Shown: positions 51,239 to 59,904 of the stretch, piece by piece | Layout: the number at the start of each line of letters is the position of its first letter | How positions within the stretch are numbered: position 1 is the stretch's first letter | DNA from: Oceanicola sp. 22II-s10i | GTDB lineage: Bacteria; Pseudomonadota; Alphaproteobacteria; Rhodobacterales; Rhodobacteraceae | Direction of reading: 5' to 3' | NCBI RefSeq assembly: GCF_002210105.1 | Contig: NZ_AQQU01000010.1 | Location: forward strand, 62,001 to 126,000 | Length of the DNA stretch: 64,000 nt | Program-made: the position numbers and the translations under genes | Notes under the pieces: generated by a model | Database searches by the model: none | What the model was told of the DNA's origin: nothing | The model's input: the letters and a program-made list of their open reading frames with translations, nothing else

Positions 51239-52584
51239 TCTGCGCCGTCATAACGCCGGTCGGCCCCGGCCACATGCACCTGCTGCGCGACAGCTGTGCG
51301 CCCTCGGTCGAGCAGGCCAAGGCGTGGAACATGGGGCCGTTTTCCGACGTCCGGCATTATGTCATGGACGACACCGAGGGGCGACACGGCCGCTCTGCCC
51401 GCCGGAACGAGGCGATTGCCCAGGCGGTGGAGGAAGGCGTCGACTGGGTCTTCTTCCTCGATGCCGACGACATCCTGACCCCGAACGCCTTCGAGGCGTT
51501 TGGCCGGGTGATCGCGGCGGAGCCCGACCTCGACGCCGTCTGGGGCCTGATCGTCACGCTCGACGGGGCAGGGGAACCGGAGCTGCGCGAGGGCCAGCCC
51601 GAACGCATCGACACGCGCGAGGCGTTCCTGTCGGTCGAGCCGCATCAGGCTGTGCAGATCGGCGGCTTCTTCCGGACCGACGCGGTGGCGCGCTACGGCT
51701 TCGATACCGCGATGGATACGGGCGAGGATTACAAGCTCTACTGCCAGCTCTGGGCCGGGCACGCTTGTGCCAAGCGGCCCGAGATATTCTTCGTCAACCG
51801 GCGCGGCCAGCATTCGACCGGGCCGCGCAGCGCGACGGGGCAGGACTGGGCCGCCGAGGTCATGCGCCAGTGGCGCGCGCAGCTGGCCGAGGTGCCGGTC
51901 TTTGCGACCTTCGAGGACGGATGCGGCAACCCGGTCAGGATGCGGATCACCAACCCTGCGGACCTGATCCAGAACTCCTACCTGCAGGGCCATTTCTTCG
52001 AGGCGGACTCGCTGGAAAAGCTCAAGACGCTGGTCCGCGCGGAGCGTCCGAACATCGTCGAGGTCGGCGCGAACATAGGCAACCACGTCGTGTGGTACGC
52101 CCGCCATCTGGACGCCGGCCGCATCTACCCGGTGGAGCCGAACCCCGAGGCGCTGCGCCTGCTGGACGCGAATATCGAGGCGAACGCCATCGGTGACCGC
52201 ATCGACCGCCGGGGCTGGGGCCTGGGCGCGGGTGCGGGCGAGGGGCGGTTCGTCACCCAGACCGACAATGCCGACAACCTGGGCGCCACGCGGCTGGTCG
52301 CGGCCGCGGACGGAGGGATCGAGACCCGGTCGCTGGACGTGCTTCTGGGGCAGGACAGGGTCGATTTCATCAAGATCGACGCCGAAGGGATGGAGCTGGA
52401 CGTGCTGCAAGGCGCGGAGGCCCTGATCGCGCGGGACAAGCCGGTGATCTGGGTCGAGGTGCTGCGTCCGAACATCATGGGGTTCGTTCAGGGCTGGTGC
52501 CGCAAGTCCGGTTATCGCGTGATCGACAGCACCCCCTACCGCAACACGGTGGACTATTTCGCCGTACCGAAGGAGTGGGCATGA
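51235..52584 (+). CDS. Glycosyltransferase family 2 - FkbM methyltransferase fusion
   Basis: 449 residues. Residues 1-220 form a GT-A glycosyltransferase with the nucleotide-sugar motif FFLDADD (D76, D78) and a GEDYKLY acid. Residues 240-449 form an FkbM-type methyltransferase with the SAM site EVGANIGNH (276-284), EPNP (301-304) and FIKIDAEGMELDVLQGA. One chain could add and then O-methylate a sugar. It starts with GTG overlapping the previous stop and overlaps the next gene (ATGA). In this setting flagellin or another flagellar protein is a likely target (inference). Confidence 0.83.
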   Translation: MICAVITPVGPGHMHLLRDSCAPSVEQAKAWNMGPFSDVRHYVMDDTEGRHGRSARRNEAIAQAVEEGVDWVFFLDADDILTPNAFEAFGRVIAAEPDLDAVWGLIVTLDGAGEPELREGQPERIDTREAFLSVEPHQAVQIGGFFRTDAVARYGFDTAMDTGEDYKLYCQLWAGHACAKRPEIFFVNRRGQHSTGPRSATGQDWAAEVMRQWRAQLAEVPVFATFEDGCGNPVRMRITNPADLIQNSYLQGHFFEADSLEKLKTLVRAERPNIVEVGANIGNHVVWYARHLDAGRIYPVEPNPEALRLLDANIEANAIGDRIDRRGWGLGAGAGEGRFVTQTDNADNLGATRLVAAADGGIETRSLDVLLGQDRVDFIKIDAEGMELDVLQGAEALIARDKPVIWVEVLRPNIMGFVQGWCRKSGYRVIDSTPYRNTVDYFAVPKEWA

Positions 52585-54434
52585 CCACCCAAGCCCTGTC
52601 CCGCAAGGAAAAGCGCGCCCGCATCGCCAAGGCGTCGAAACTCTACGGCATCAAGGGCGAGGAAAGCCTGATGCTGCACGAGGCCTATCGCGCGCTGAAC
52701 CGGGGCGAGACCGGGACGGCGCTGCAGATGGCGCATCCGGTGACGCAGAGCCATCCGGCGAACCCGCACGGCTGGATCATCCTCGGCGGCGCCGCGCTGA
52801 ACCAGCGTGAGGGTGCGACGGCCAAGGCGTTCTTCGGCAAGGCGGCCGAGGGCGCACCGAAGGATCCCGTTGTGCTGGCGGGGATGGCCAAGGCTCATGT
52901 CCTGTGCGCCGAGGTCGAACCGGCCTGCGATATGGTCGCGCGCGCCGTGGCGGCGGGATCGGACGACGTGTCGCTGGTGCTGCTCTACCTCGATTTCATG
53001 TCCCGCCTCGGGCGGCGGCTCAAGGCGGTCGACGTGGTCGCGCCGATGGCGCGCCGGGTGGCGAATGCCGACCTGTCGTTCCGGCTGGGCAACATGCTGG
53101 TCGAGGCGGACGAGACGGTCCGCGCGATCGAGTTCCTCGACCGGGCCTATCAGATCGACCCGATCCCCGAGGCCTACCAGATCGCGAAGCTGCGGTCGCT
53201 TCTCTATTCCGTGCGGCTGGACGAGGCCGAAGCGATGGCGCGGCAGCTGATCGGGGTCGTCACCGACCGCGACACCGTCTGCCTCGTGCTGCTGACCGTG
53301 CTGCGCGTCCGCCGCCGGCTGGACGAAGCCGAGACGCTGATCGAGAGCTTTGAATTCGCCACGCCCGAAGCCTATGCGCAGGCGCGCGGCATCCTCGCCA
53401 ACATCGAGCAGGACCGCGGCAACACCGCCGCCGCGGATGCCGCCTATGTCGAGGCGCTGCATGTCGCGGGCGATGCGGGGCGGGTCGGCAAGGCCTATGG
53501 CGTGTTCCGCTTCCGCGCGGGCGACTTCGCGGGCGGGCAGTCCTATTTCGATACCCGCTTCCCCGAGGTCCAGCGCCGCCGGATCCCGCTGGACAATGCC
53601 GCGCCCGAAATCCTGGCGCAGCGCAGCCACCTGTGGGTGATGACCGAGCAGGGGATCGGCGACCAGCTGGCGCTGATGCAGCTGCTGCGGCTCGCCCCGC
53701 TGGCCGAGGGCGCGCGGGTGACCTTCGTCGGCGATGCCCGGATGGGGGCGCTGCTGAACGGCAACACGCTGGGGCTGGCGCATCTGCCGCAGGACGATTT
53801 CCTGTCCGGCCGCGTCGCCATTGCCCCGCAGGACGTGATCTATCTGGGCGACCTGACCCGCTACCTGGCCGATCATCCGGCCTCGGCGCACCAGGGGTCG
53901 ACGCTGCGGCCCGATGCCGGGCGGGTGGCGCATCTGCGCAAGGGTTACGAGGCGCAGGCGAACGGGCGGCCGATCGTCGGTGTCGCATGGGCCAGCCGGT
54001 CGCTGATCGGCGCGCTGCGGTCCATCGCGCTGAGCGAGCTGGTCCGCACGCTGCCCGAAGGGGCGCTGGTGGTGAACCTGCAATACGGCGCGACGGACGG
54101 CGACATGGCTGCCGCACGGTCCAAGCGGCCGGACCTGACCTTTGTCACCGACCGCCAGATCGACCAGATGCAGGACCTTGCCGGGTTCGCCGCGCAGATC
54201 GCCGCGCTGGATACGGTCGTCAGCATCGACAACACCACCGTCCACATGGCCGGGGCCATCGGCCATGCGGACACCCATGTCCTGTTGCCCGCCGGATCGG
54301 AATGCATGTGGTACTGGGGCGAAACCGCGGTGACGGATCCGTGGTATGGCTGCCTGACCCTGCACCGCCAGGCCGTCGCGGGTGACTGGTCGGCGCCTCT
54401 GGACACGCTCGGGGCGGCGCTCTCGGGGCGCTGA
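52581..54434 (+). CDS. TPR-repeat protein with C-terminal glycosyltransferase-like domain
   Basis: 617 residues from the ATG at 52581 (AAGGAG upstream). A lysine/arginine-rich start is followed by tetratricopeptide-like helices to about residue 330 (HPANPHGWIILGGAALNQREGATAKAFFGKAAEGAPKDPVVLAGMAKAHV). A GT-B-like domain follows, with ILAQRSHLWVMTEQGIGDQLALMQLL and the late nucleotide-sugar region DTVVSIDNTTVHMAGAIGHADTHVLLP. The type is common in flagellin-modifying loci. It ends the three-gene cassette. Confidence 0.8.
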   Translation: MTTQALSRKEKRARIAKASKLYGIKGEESLMLHEAYRALNRGETGTALQMAHPVTQSHPANPHGWIILGGAALNQREGATAKAFFGKAAEGAPKDPVVLAGMAKAHVLCAEVEPACDMVARAVAAGSDDVSLVLLYLDFMSRLGRRLKAVDVVAPMARRVANADLSFRLGNMLVEADETVRAIEFLDRAYQIDPIPEAYQIAKLRSLLYSVRLDEAEAMARQLIGVVTDRDTVCLVLLTVLRVRRRLDEAETLIESFEFATPEAYAQARGILANIEQDRGNTAAADAAYVEALHVAGDAGRVGKAYGVFRFRAGDFAGGQSYFDTRFPEVQRRRIPLDNAAPEILAQRSHLWVMTEQGIGDQLALMQLLRLAPLAEGARVTFVGDARMGALLNGNTLGLAHLPQDDFLSGRVAIAPQDVIYLGDLTRYLADHPASAHQGSTLRPDAGRVAHLRKGYEAQANGRPIVGVAWASRSLIGALRSIALSELVRTLPEGALVVNLQYGATDGDMAAARSKRPDLTFVTDRQIDQMQDLAGFAAQIAALDTVVSIDNTTVHMAGAIGHADTHVLLPAGSECMWYWGETAVTDPWYGCLTLHRQAVAGDWSAPLDTLGAALSGR

Positions 54435-54635
54435 GCCCCGGAAATTCCACGAATTACCAATGGATTGGCGGCGTTCTGCATGGACCCTGTGGCGCTGTTG
54501 CCACGGCTATCCGGCAGCCACGCAATAAATATCAAGATCCGCGGAACTTTTTGGAAGCTTTCAACAAGGATTAACTTCCGCGGCCTATCTCACCTCTGAA
54601 GCAGGCAAGAAGAACTGCAAGCAGAGGCAGAGAAA

Positions 54636-54932
54636 ATGTTTACAGCGATCCGTCGTTTCACGATGCGGATCCTGCAAACGCAGCGCAAGGCCAACGGGGC
54701 GCAGACCCCGAACGGTGTCGCGTCTGCGGAAGGGCAGGGCAGTCCGAACTTCATCGTGTGCAGGGAAACCGGCGTCCACAAGCCGACCCTGACGCGCCAC
54801 ATCCGCCAGACCCTCGGGATGACGCCCGAGGAATATCGCCGGAAATGGCGTCTCGATCCGTCGACCCCCCTCGTGTCACGCACCTATCTTGCGCAGCGGG
54901 CCGCCGCCCGGAACGCGATCGGTGCAGAATGA
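54636..54932 (+). CDS. MucR/Ros-like small protein with degenerate zinc finger
   Basis: 98 residues. The C-terminal half follows the MucR/Ros pattern (NFIVCRETGVHKPTLTRHIRQTLGMTPEEYRRKWRLDPSTPLVSRTYLAQR), but the CxxC pair is reduced to one cysteine and the second histidine is lost. Metal binding is therefore doubtful. The N-terminus is basic and AT-hook-like. An intact mucR lies 100 bp downstream on the same strand, suggesting duplication and decay or a modulator of MucR (inference). The 201 bp before it carries no gene. Confidence 0.7.
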   Translation: MFTAIRRFTMRILQTQRKANGAQTPNGVASAEGQGSPNFIVCRETGVHKPTLTRHIRQTLGMTPEEYRRKWRLDPSTPLVSRTYLAQRAAARNAIGAE

Positions 54933-55031
54933 TTGCCGCATTTTCGCCCTGCGCGCATGATCTGCGGGTTTCTGAGCTTGGCAATTCACCGAATCGCGGT
55001 GAACTGCGTCAAGAACGGCTAGGATAGACCG

Positions 55032-55433
55032 ATGAACAACAAAGAAGACAACGCGGACACCATCGGCCGTATCGTTGCGGCCTATGCCTCCCGCCCCGAT
55101 GTGACACCGGACGACATCGTCAACCTGTATCGCCGCCTGTCCGGCGACACGGCGCCCGCGCCGGCCATGGCCGAAAGCCCGCTGCAGCCCGCGCTGCCCC
55201 CGGCCCGCGCGGTGACCGAGGACAAGGTCTACTGCCTGTGCTGCGGCCGCGGCTTCAAGATGCTCAAGCGGCACCTCGGCGCGGAACACAACATGACCGA
55301 GGCGGAATACCGGACGGCCTTCGGCCTGCCCGAGGACATGCCGCTGGTCGCGCCCAGCTATTCCCGCAAGAAGGCCGAGCACGCGAAACAGGCGGGCTTT
55401 GGCAAGTACGACCGCTCGCTGGTCGCAGAATAA
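55032..55433 (+). CDS. MucR family transcriptional regulator
   Basis: 133 residues. The N-terminal helices (DTIGRIVAAYASRPDVTPDDIVNLYRRLSGD) and the zinc finger VYCLCCGRGFKMLKRHLGAEHNMTEAEYRTAFGLPEDMPLVAPSYSRKKAEHAKQAG are complete, with a CxxC pair and spaced histidines. MucR proteins are H-NS-like silencers that control motility and exopolysaccharide in alphaproteobacteria. It precedes motB by 18 bp, so it is probably expressed with it. Confidence 0.9.
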   Translation: MNNKEDNADTIGRIVAAYASRPDVTPDDIVNLYRRLSGDTAPAPAMAESPLQPALPPARAVTEDKVYCLCCGRGFKMLKRHLGAEHNMTEAEYRTAFGLPEDMPLVAPSYSRKKAEHAKQAGFGKYDRSLVAE

Positions 55434-55451
55434 GCCGGAGCGCAGGGACAC

Positions 55452-56474
55452 ATGGCGGCATCGAACCAGCCCATCGTCATCAAGAAGATCATCGAGGAAG
55501 GCGGCGGCGGACATCACGGCGGCGCGTGGAAGGTCGCCTATGCGGACTTCATGACCGCGATGATGGCGTTCTTTCTGCTGCTGTGGATCCTCGCCGCCTC
55601 GGACGAGGAAAAGCTGCGCGGGCTGGCCGATTACTTTACCCCCAGCCTGTCGGATTCCGGCGGCCGGGGCGATGGACTGCTGGATGGCAACGTGCTGGGC
55701 CCCGATGGCGTGATGAGCGGGACCGACGGTCCGCATTCGCCGGTCCGCCTGCCGAGCTTCGGTCAGGAGAACCCGCTGGCCGTGTTCGACAGCCGCCTGC
55801 GCGATGAACAGCCGCAGGTGATCGTGGAATACGAAACCCGGCCCGACGGGGTCAAGACCGACACCACCGCCGGATCCGGCGAGGCCGAGATCACACCCGA
55901 CTCCCGCCCCTCGCGCCCGCCGGCGGACCCGGTGGCCGACGCCGCCGAACAGGCCGAGCTGGAACGCGCGCAGGAAGAGCGTGACGCGGAACTCGACCGG
56001 CTCGAGGACCAGATCAAGCAGCAGGTCGCGGGCGACAGCCGGCTTCACGACTTCACGGAAAACCTGCGCTTCGACCGCACGCCCGAAGGGCTGGATATCC
56101 AGATCGTCGACAAGGACGGTCGGTCGATGTTCGACACCGGCTCCAGCCGGATCGAGGAACGGACGCGCCAGCTGTTGCGGATCGTGGGCGAGGCGATCCT
56201 CGACATGGAACATACGCTGACGGTGTCGGGCCACACGGACTCCGTCCCCTATTCCAAGTCCGGCGGCTATTCCAACTGGGAGCTGTCGGCGGACCGCGCC
56301 AATGCCACCCGCCGGGTTCTCACGGACACCGGGGTCAACCCGTCGCGGTTCACCCGCATCTCGGGCCTGGCCGATACGGCGCCGCTGGACCCCGAACATC
56401 CCGACGCGGCGGAAAACCGGCGGATCAGCGTCACGATCAACTATCCCGAGCCGACCTTGTCCAAGATGAGGTGA
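55452..56474 (+). CDS. motB: Flagellar motor stator protein MotB
   Basis: 340 residues. One membrane helix carries the essential ion-binding Asp32 (WKVAYADFMTAMMAFFLLLWIL). A long acidic/proline-rich linker (about 90-200) precedes the OmpA-like peptidoglycan-binding domain (TLTVSGHTDSVPYSKSGGYSNWELSADRANATRRVL). It anchors the stator. It is separated from motA by the glycosylation cassette and the mucR genes, unlike the usual motAB pair. Confidence 0.94.
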   Translation: MAASNQPIVIKKIIEEGGGGHHGGAWKVAYADFMTAMMAFFLLLWILAASDEEKLRGLADYFTPSLSDSGGRGDGLLDGNVLGPDGVMSGTDGPHSPVRLPSFGQENPLAVFDSRLRDEQPQVIVEYETRPDGVKTDTTAGSGEAEITPDSRPSRPPADPVADAAEQAELERAQEERDAELDRLEDQIKQQVAGDSRLHDFTENLRFDRTPEGLDIQIVDKDGRSMFDTGSSRIEERTRQLLRIVGEAILDMEHTLTVSGHTDSVPYSKSGGYSNWELSADRANATRRVLTDTGVNPSRFTRISGLADTAPLDPEHPDAAENRRISVTINYPEPTLSKMR

Positions 56475-56591
56475 GCCCCACATCTAGTGTCGGCCCGATT
56501 GGTAGACAGGGAATGTGCCCCCGTTAACACGCTGCGAAAAAAACTTTCATCTTGCGCGCGTGCCATGACGGCGGCATCACGCGCCGGGTGA

Positions 56592-56641
56592 GTGGCTGAT
56601 TTCCGCCGGTTCTCAGATACTTGACTCTGGAAATCACCCAC
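56592..56641. promoter_or_regulatory. Long inverted repeat in the motB-downstream gap
   Basis: GTGGCTGATTTCC (56592-56604) and GGAAATCACCCAC (56629-56641) pair with one mismatch across 24 bases. The 315 bp gap (56475-56789) also has an A-rich patch (56531-56540). The repeat could be a paired operator or an RNA stem before the unknown gene and the sigma-factor operon. It has no T-run. Confidence 0.5.
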
Positions 56642-56789
56642 CGGATATGGATGGCCGCTGAATTGCAAGACCCATATCTTGCCATCTCGTTCACATATCG
56701 TGTCTTTTCTCGTGACCTCCCCTCACATAGAGTGGAACCGAGGTGATTTGCCCCCGCCATCTGCCTGGCGGGACCTTGGGGAAACTTTC

Positions 56790-57566
56790 ATGCGGACAGA
56801 CGCTCTGCTGCGACGGATATGGCAGGGAGAGGTCGGCGAAGCCGGCCGTCCCGCCGACGTCAAGCTGCGTCCGGTTTTTACCGGAATCGTTCGCGTGCCC
56901 GCGAAAATGCTCGAGTTAGAGACGGATACGCCGTTCCTGATGGCCGACGACGCCGAGCTGATGCCGGCGCTGCCGCTTGGCGACGTGCTGGCCGAGGAAC
57001 TCGACATGGAGGTGCCCTACGGCTCGTTCGTGCTGTTCCTGCCGCGCCGGCCGGGGCGGCCCGATCCGGTGCTCAGGTCCCGCGACTTCGGCGTGCTGAC
57101 CGGCGAGGCGCTGCAGCATGTCACCGGGCACGGCTCGCTGGCCTCGCACCAGGTGACCGGCGGGCTCTACGTGCTGGCGCATTGCGCCGCGCGGCTGGCG
57201 GCGAATGCCACCTCGCAGAACCGCAAGTTCGACACGCGCGCCTTCTGCCTCGGGCTGGGGCAGAGCCTGTCGCGCGCGTGGCGCAGCGACCGGGCCGATC
57301 TGGCGCCTGCGCCGTTCGACCGGCCCGATTTCCTGTGGCAGCCCGAGCTGCGCAGCTACCTGACCGCGCTCGATCCCGCCTTTGCGGCGCCCGACGCGGT
57401 GACCATCCCCTGCGATCTGCTGACCGTCTGCGACCAGCCGGTGGCGCTGGCGGAATGGGTCGCGCGCGTCGACGCGCAGGTCCGCGACCTGATGGCCGCG
57501 CTGGACACGCCGGATCCGGCCGTGCGTGGTCTGAAAGCCATCTCAAGCCGGTTTAATCTTCAGTAA
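56790..57566 (+). CDS. Unknown protein between motB and the sigma factor
   Basis: 258 residues from the ATG at 56790 (GGGGAAAC upstream; an earlier start at 56679 is possible). No family recognised. It looks like one globular alpha/beta protein with FTGIVRVPAKMLELETDTPFLMADDAELMPALPLGDVLAEELDMEVPYGSFVLFLPRRPG and a helical C-terminal half (GGLYVLAHCAARLAANATSQNRKFDTRAFCLGLGQSLSRAW). No signal peptide or membrane helix. Context suggests a flagellar regulator or assembly factor. Confidence 0.7.
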   Translation: MRTDALLRRIWQGEVGEAGRPADVKLRPVFTGIVRVPAKMLELETDTPFLMADDAELMPALPLGDVLAEELDMEVPYGSFVLFLPRRPGRPDPVLRSRDFGVLTGEALQHVTGHGSLASHQVTGGLYVLAHCAARLAANATSQNRKFDTRAFCLGLGQSLSRAWRSDRADLAPAPFDRPDFLWQPELRSYLTALDPAFAAPDAVTIPCDLLTVCDQPVALAEWVARVDAQVRDLMAALDTPDPAVRGLKAISSRFNLQ

Positions 57567-57643
57567 GCCATTCTGAGCTTTCTGCAATTCTTGAACTGTG
57601 CTTATCTATTAGCGCAGGCAAGGAAAAATGTTGGGCACTGTTC

Positions 57644-58396
57644 ATGATGTCCATGTCATACCGAGCTGCAATGCGCGAGCCCCTGCTGGAAGCAGATCAA
57701 GAAAGGGCCGCGATATGCAGCTGGCAGGATCACGGTGACCGTAAGGCACTGGAATTATTGCTGCGCTCTCATGCGCGGCAGGCCTGGTCACAGGCCGCCA
57801 GGTTCACGGACAATCCCGTGCACATGGAAGATCTCGCGTCCGAAGGCTTTATCGGGCTGATGCGGGCGGCGGACAATTTCGACCGCGCGCAGGAGGTCCG
57901 GTTTTCGACCTATGCGGGGTGGTGGGTGATGAACGGGGTGTCCAGCGCGCTGGCGCGGACCAAGACAGTCATCGACGTCCCGTCGCGCACCTATCTGGAC
58001 GCGCATCTAGGCAAGCTGGACGAAGACGAACGGCAACGCGTCCGCATGGCGGTTCAGGGTTGCATCGCCATCGACTATGCCCCGGACGAAGAGGACAACC
58101 CGCGCGGGCGGGACATCCTGATTTCCGACGACGCGGGGCCCGAGGACATCGTGACGGAGGACAGCCGTCACAGGCAGATCTCGGGTCTGATCGGCAGCGC
58201 GCTGGCGCGGATGTCCAAGGAGGAATCCGAGGTCATCCGGCGGCGCAAGCTGCAGCCCGCGCCGGACAGTTACGAAGAGATCGCCTTTGACCTGCGCGTC
58301 ACGCCGGAACGGCTGCGGCAGGTGGAAAAGCGGGCGCTGATGCGGTTGCGGCGGATCCTGATCGACTGCGGATTTTCACGGAGTGTGCTGGCATGA
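57644..58396 (+). CDS. RNA polymerase sigma-70 family factor (RpoH-like), flagellar locus
   Basis: 250 residues. Region 2 appears as HMEDLASEGFIGLMRAADNFDRAQEVRFSTYAGWWVMNGVSSALAR, the core and -10 binding part. Region 4 appears as MSKEESEVIRRRKLQPAPDSYEEIAFDLRVTPERLRQVEKRALMRLRRIL with its HTH. Layout and the AGWWV variant of AxWWI place it near RpoH-type factors rather than FliA. It overlaps fliK by 4 bp, so it is probably a dedicated regulator of this flagellar system (inference). Several ATGs compete as start. Confidence 0.85.
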   Translation: MMSMSYRAAMREPLLEADQERAAICSWQDHGDRKALELLLRSHARQAWSQAARFTDNPVHMEDLASEGFIGLMRAADNFDRAQEVRFSTYAGWWVMNGVSSALARTKTVIDVPSRTYLDAHLGKLDEDERQRVRMAVQGCIAIDYAPDEEDNPRGRDILISDDAGPEDIVTEDSRHRQISGLIGSALARMSKEESEVIRRRKLQPAPDSYEEIAFDLRVTPERLRQVEKRALMRLRRILIDCGFSRSVLA

Positions 58397-59889
58397 ATAT
58401 CTTTGCCATGCCGGGCCAGACCCAGGCGACGGAACAGGGCACGACCCAAGCGGGCAGTACGCTGCCCGAGGGGGCCAGAGGCCTGTTCGCGGCGATCCTG
58501 CCGCTGATGCGGCAGGCGGCGGCCACGGGTGACGAAGCCGGGCCGGACGGAAAGGTCGCCGCGATCTTCGACAAGGCCGCCAGCGCGCTGGCGGCCGACG
58601 ATGCGTCTGATGCCGAAATCGAGACGATTCTGGCGGAAATGGTCAATGGGCTGGCCGCGCACCTGCCGCCGGAACTGGCTGGAAAACTGGCCCCCGCGCT
58701 CGCGGCGACGATGGCGCCGGACGCCGGTTCCGCGCCGGTCGCCCCGGTTCCCGGAGCGGCGGTCAATGTCTTTGCCGCGACACCGCAGGCCGTGCCGCTT
58801 GCTGGTGGCTCGGCGGGTCCGGACAGCCCGGCGGCACAGCCGACGGTTCCGCTTGTTCCGCTCGCGACTGCCGGGCCAACCGGCGCGCCGGTGCTTGCCC
58901 CGGCGAGCGCGGGACCGGTCGGAAGCGAGACACCTCCCGGACAGACCGTCCCGGCGACACAACCGCCGGCGATGGCCGGCGCCGCTCCGGCGGAGTCCAC
59001 TGTCGGCAAGCTCCTGACACAGGCGGTCCAGACGCAGTCGCAGCCCGCACCGGAGGCCGTGCCGCTGGTGCCGACATCGGCGAAACTGACGCTGACCCTG
59101 TCGACCTCGGTCCCGGTGGCACCCGCCACCCCGATCCAGATCGTGCCGCAGCCGATCCCCGCGCGGCGGCTGGCCGAGGCGGTGCCCGAACTGCGGCAGA
59201 TGATCCTTGGCGGCACGAAGCCCGGCGCCCCGGTCCAGACCGGCACCGCCCCTGCCGCATCCAAAGCCGAGCCGGGCGAGTCCGCCACCGCCCTGCTGAC
59301 ACGCATCGTGCAGGCCGCTGCGGCGACCACCACTGCCTCATCCGGCGAGAAACTGGCGCCGAACCTGTTGCCCGACGTGGTTGTCGGTCCGACGCCGGCG
59401 GCCGGTCCCACCATTCCCGCCCCGTTGCAGGTGCCGCCGCTGGCCCCGCCGCCGCCCGCACATATGCCGCATCAGACGGCGGACGTGCGGCAGATCATGC
59501 CGCAGATCCGCGCGCAGGTGGATGACACCGGCCAGATCCGCGTGGCGCTCAGGCCCGAGGGGCTGGGTGTCGTGGAAATCGACCTGGCCAAGGACGACAG
59601 CGGAGAGCTGCGCATCGTGGTCCGGGCAGAAAACCAGTCGGTCCTGACCGCCCTGCGCGGCGACCGCGAAGGGCTGGCGATGATGCTGCGCGATGCGGGG
59701 CACAACGTGGGCGACCGGAACTTCACTTTCGGCGACCTCGGGTCGGGCGATCCCCGGTCGGGCACCCGGTCCGACGCGCGTGGCGAGCCGCGCGGGACAT
59801 TCACCGGCGAAGCGGGCGAGGCGGACGACGATGCCGCGCCCCGGACACAGCGCGTGGCCCTCGATGGCCGCGTCGACATGAGCGTTTAG
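58393..59889 (+). CDS. fliK: Flagellar hook-length control protein FliK
   Basis: 498 residues. A long low-complexity, Ala/Pro-rich N-terminal ruler region (to about 370) precedes the C-terminal Flg_hook domain (IRAQVDDTGQIRVALRPEGLGVVEIDLAKDDSGELRIVVRAENQSVLTALRGDREGLAMMLRDAGHNV). It signals hook completion to FlhB. It overlaps the sigma-factor gene by 4 bp and precedes flgD. Confidence 0.9.
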   Translation: MNIFAMPGQTQATEQGTTQAGSTLPEGARGLFAAILPLMRQAAATGDEAGPDGKVAAIFDKAASALAADDASDAEIETILAEMVNGLAAHLPPELAGKLAPALAATMAPDAGSAPVAPVPGAAVNVFAATPQAVPLAGGSAGPDSPAAQPTVPLVPLATAGPTGAPVLAPASAGPVGSETPPGQTVPATQPPAMAGAAPAESTVGKLLTQAVQTQSQPAPEAVPLVPTSAKLTLTLSTSVPVAPATPIQIVPQPIPARRLAEAVPELRQMILGGTKPGAPVQTGTAPAASKAEPGESATALLTRIVQAAAATTTASSGEKLAPNLLPDVVVGPTPAAGPTIPAPLQVPPLAPPPPAHMPHQTADVRQIMPQIRAQVDDTGQIRVALRPEGLGVVEIDLAKDDSGELRIVVRAENQSVLTALRGDREGLAMMLRDAGHNVGDRNFTFGDLGSGDPRSGTRSDARGEPRGTFTGEAGEADDDAAPRTQRVALDGRVDMSV

Positions 59890-59904
59890 ATAGGAGGTCG
59901 TGAC

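Noticed and set aside
52554-54365. 603-residue antisense frame opposite the TPR-glycosyltransferase
   Set aside because: It is a mirror frame with unnatural composition; the plus-strand gene has repeats, a ribosome site and operon overlap.
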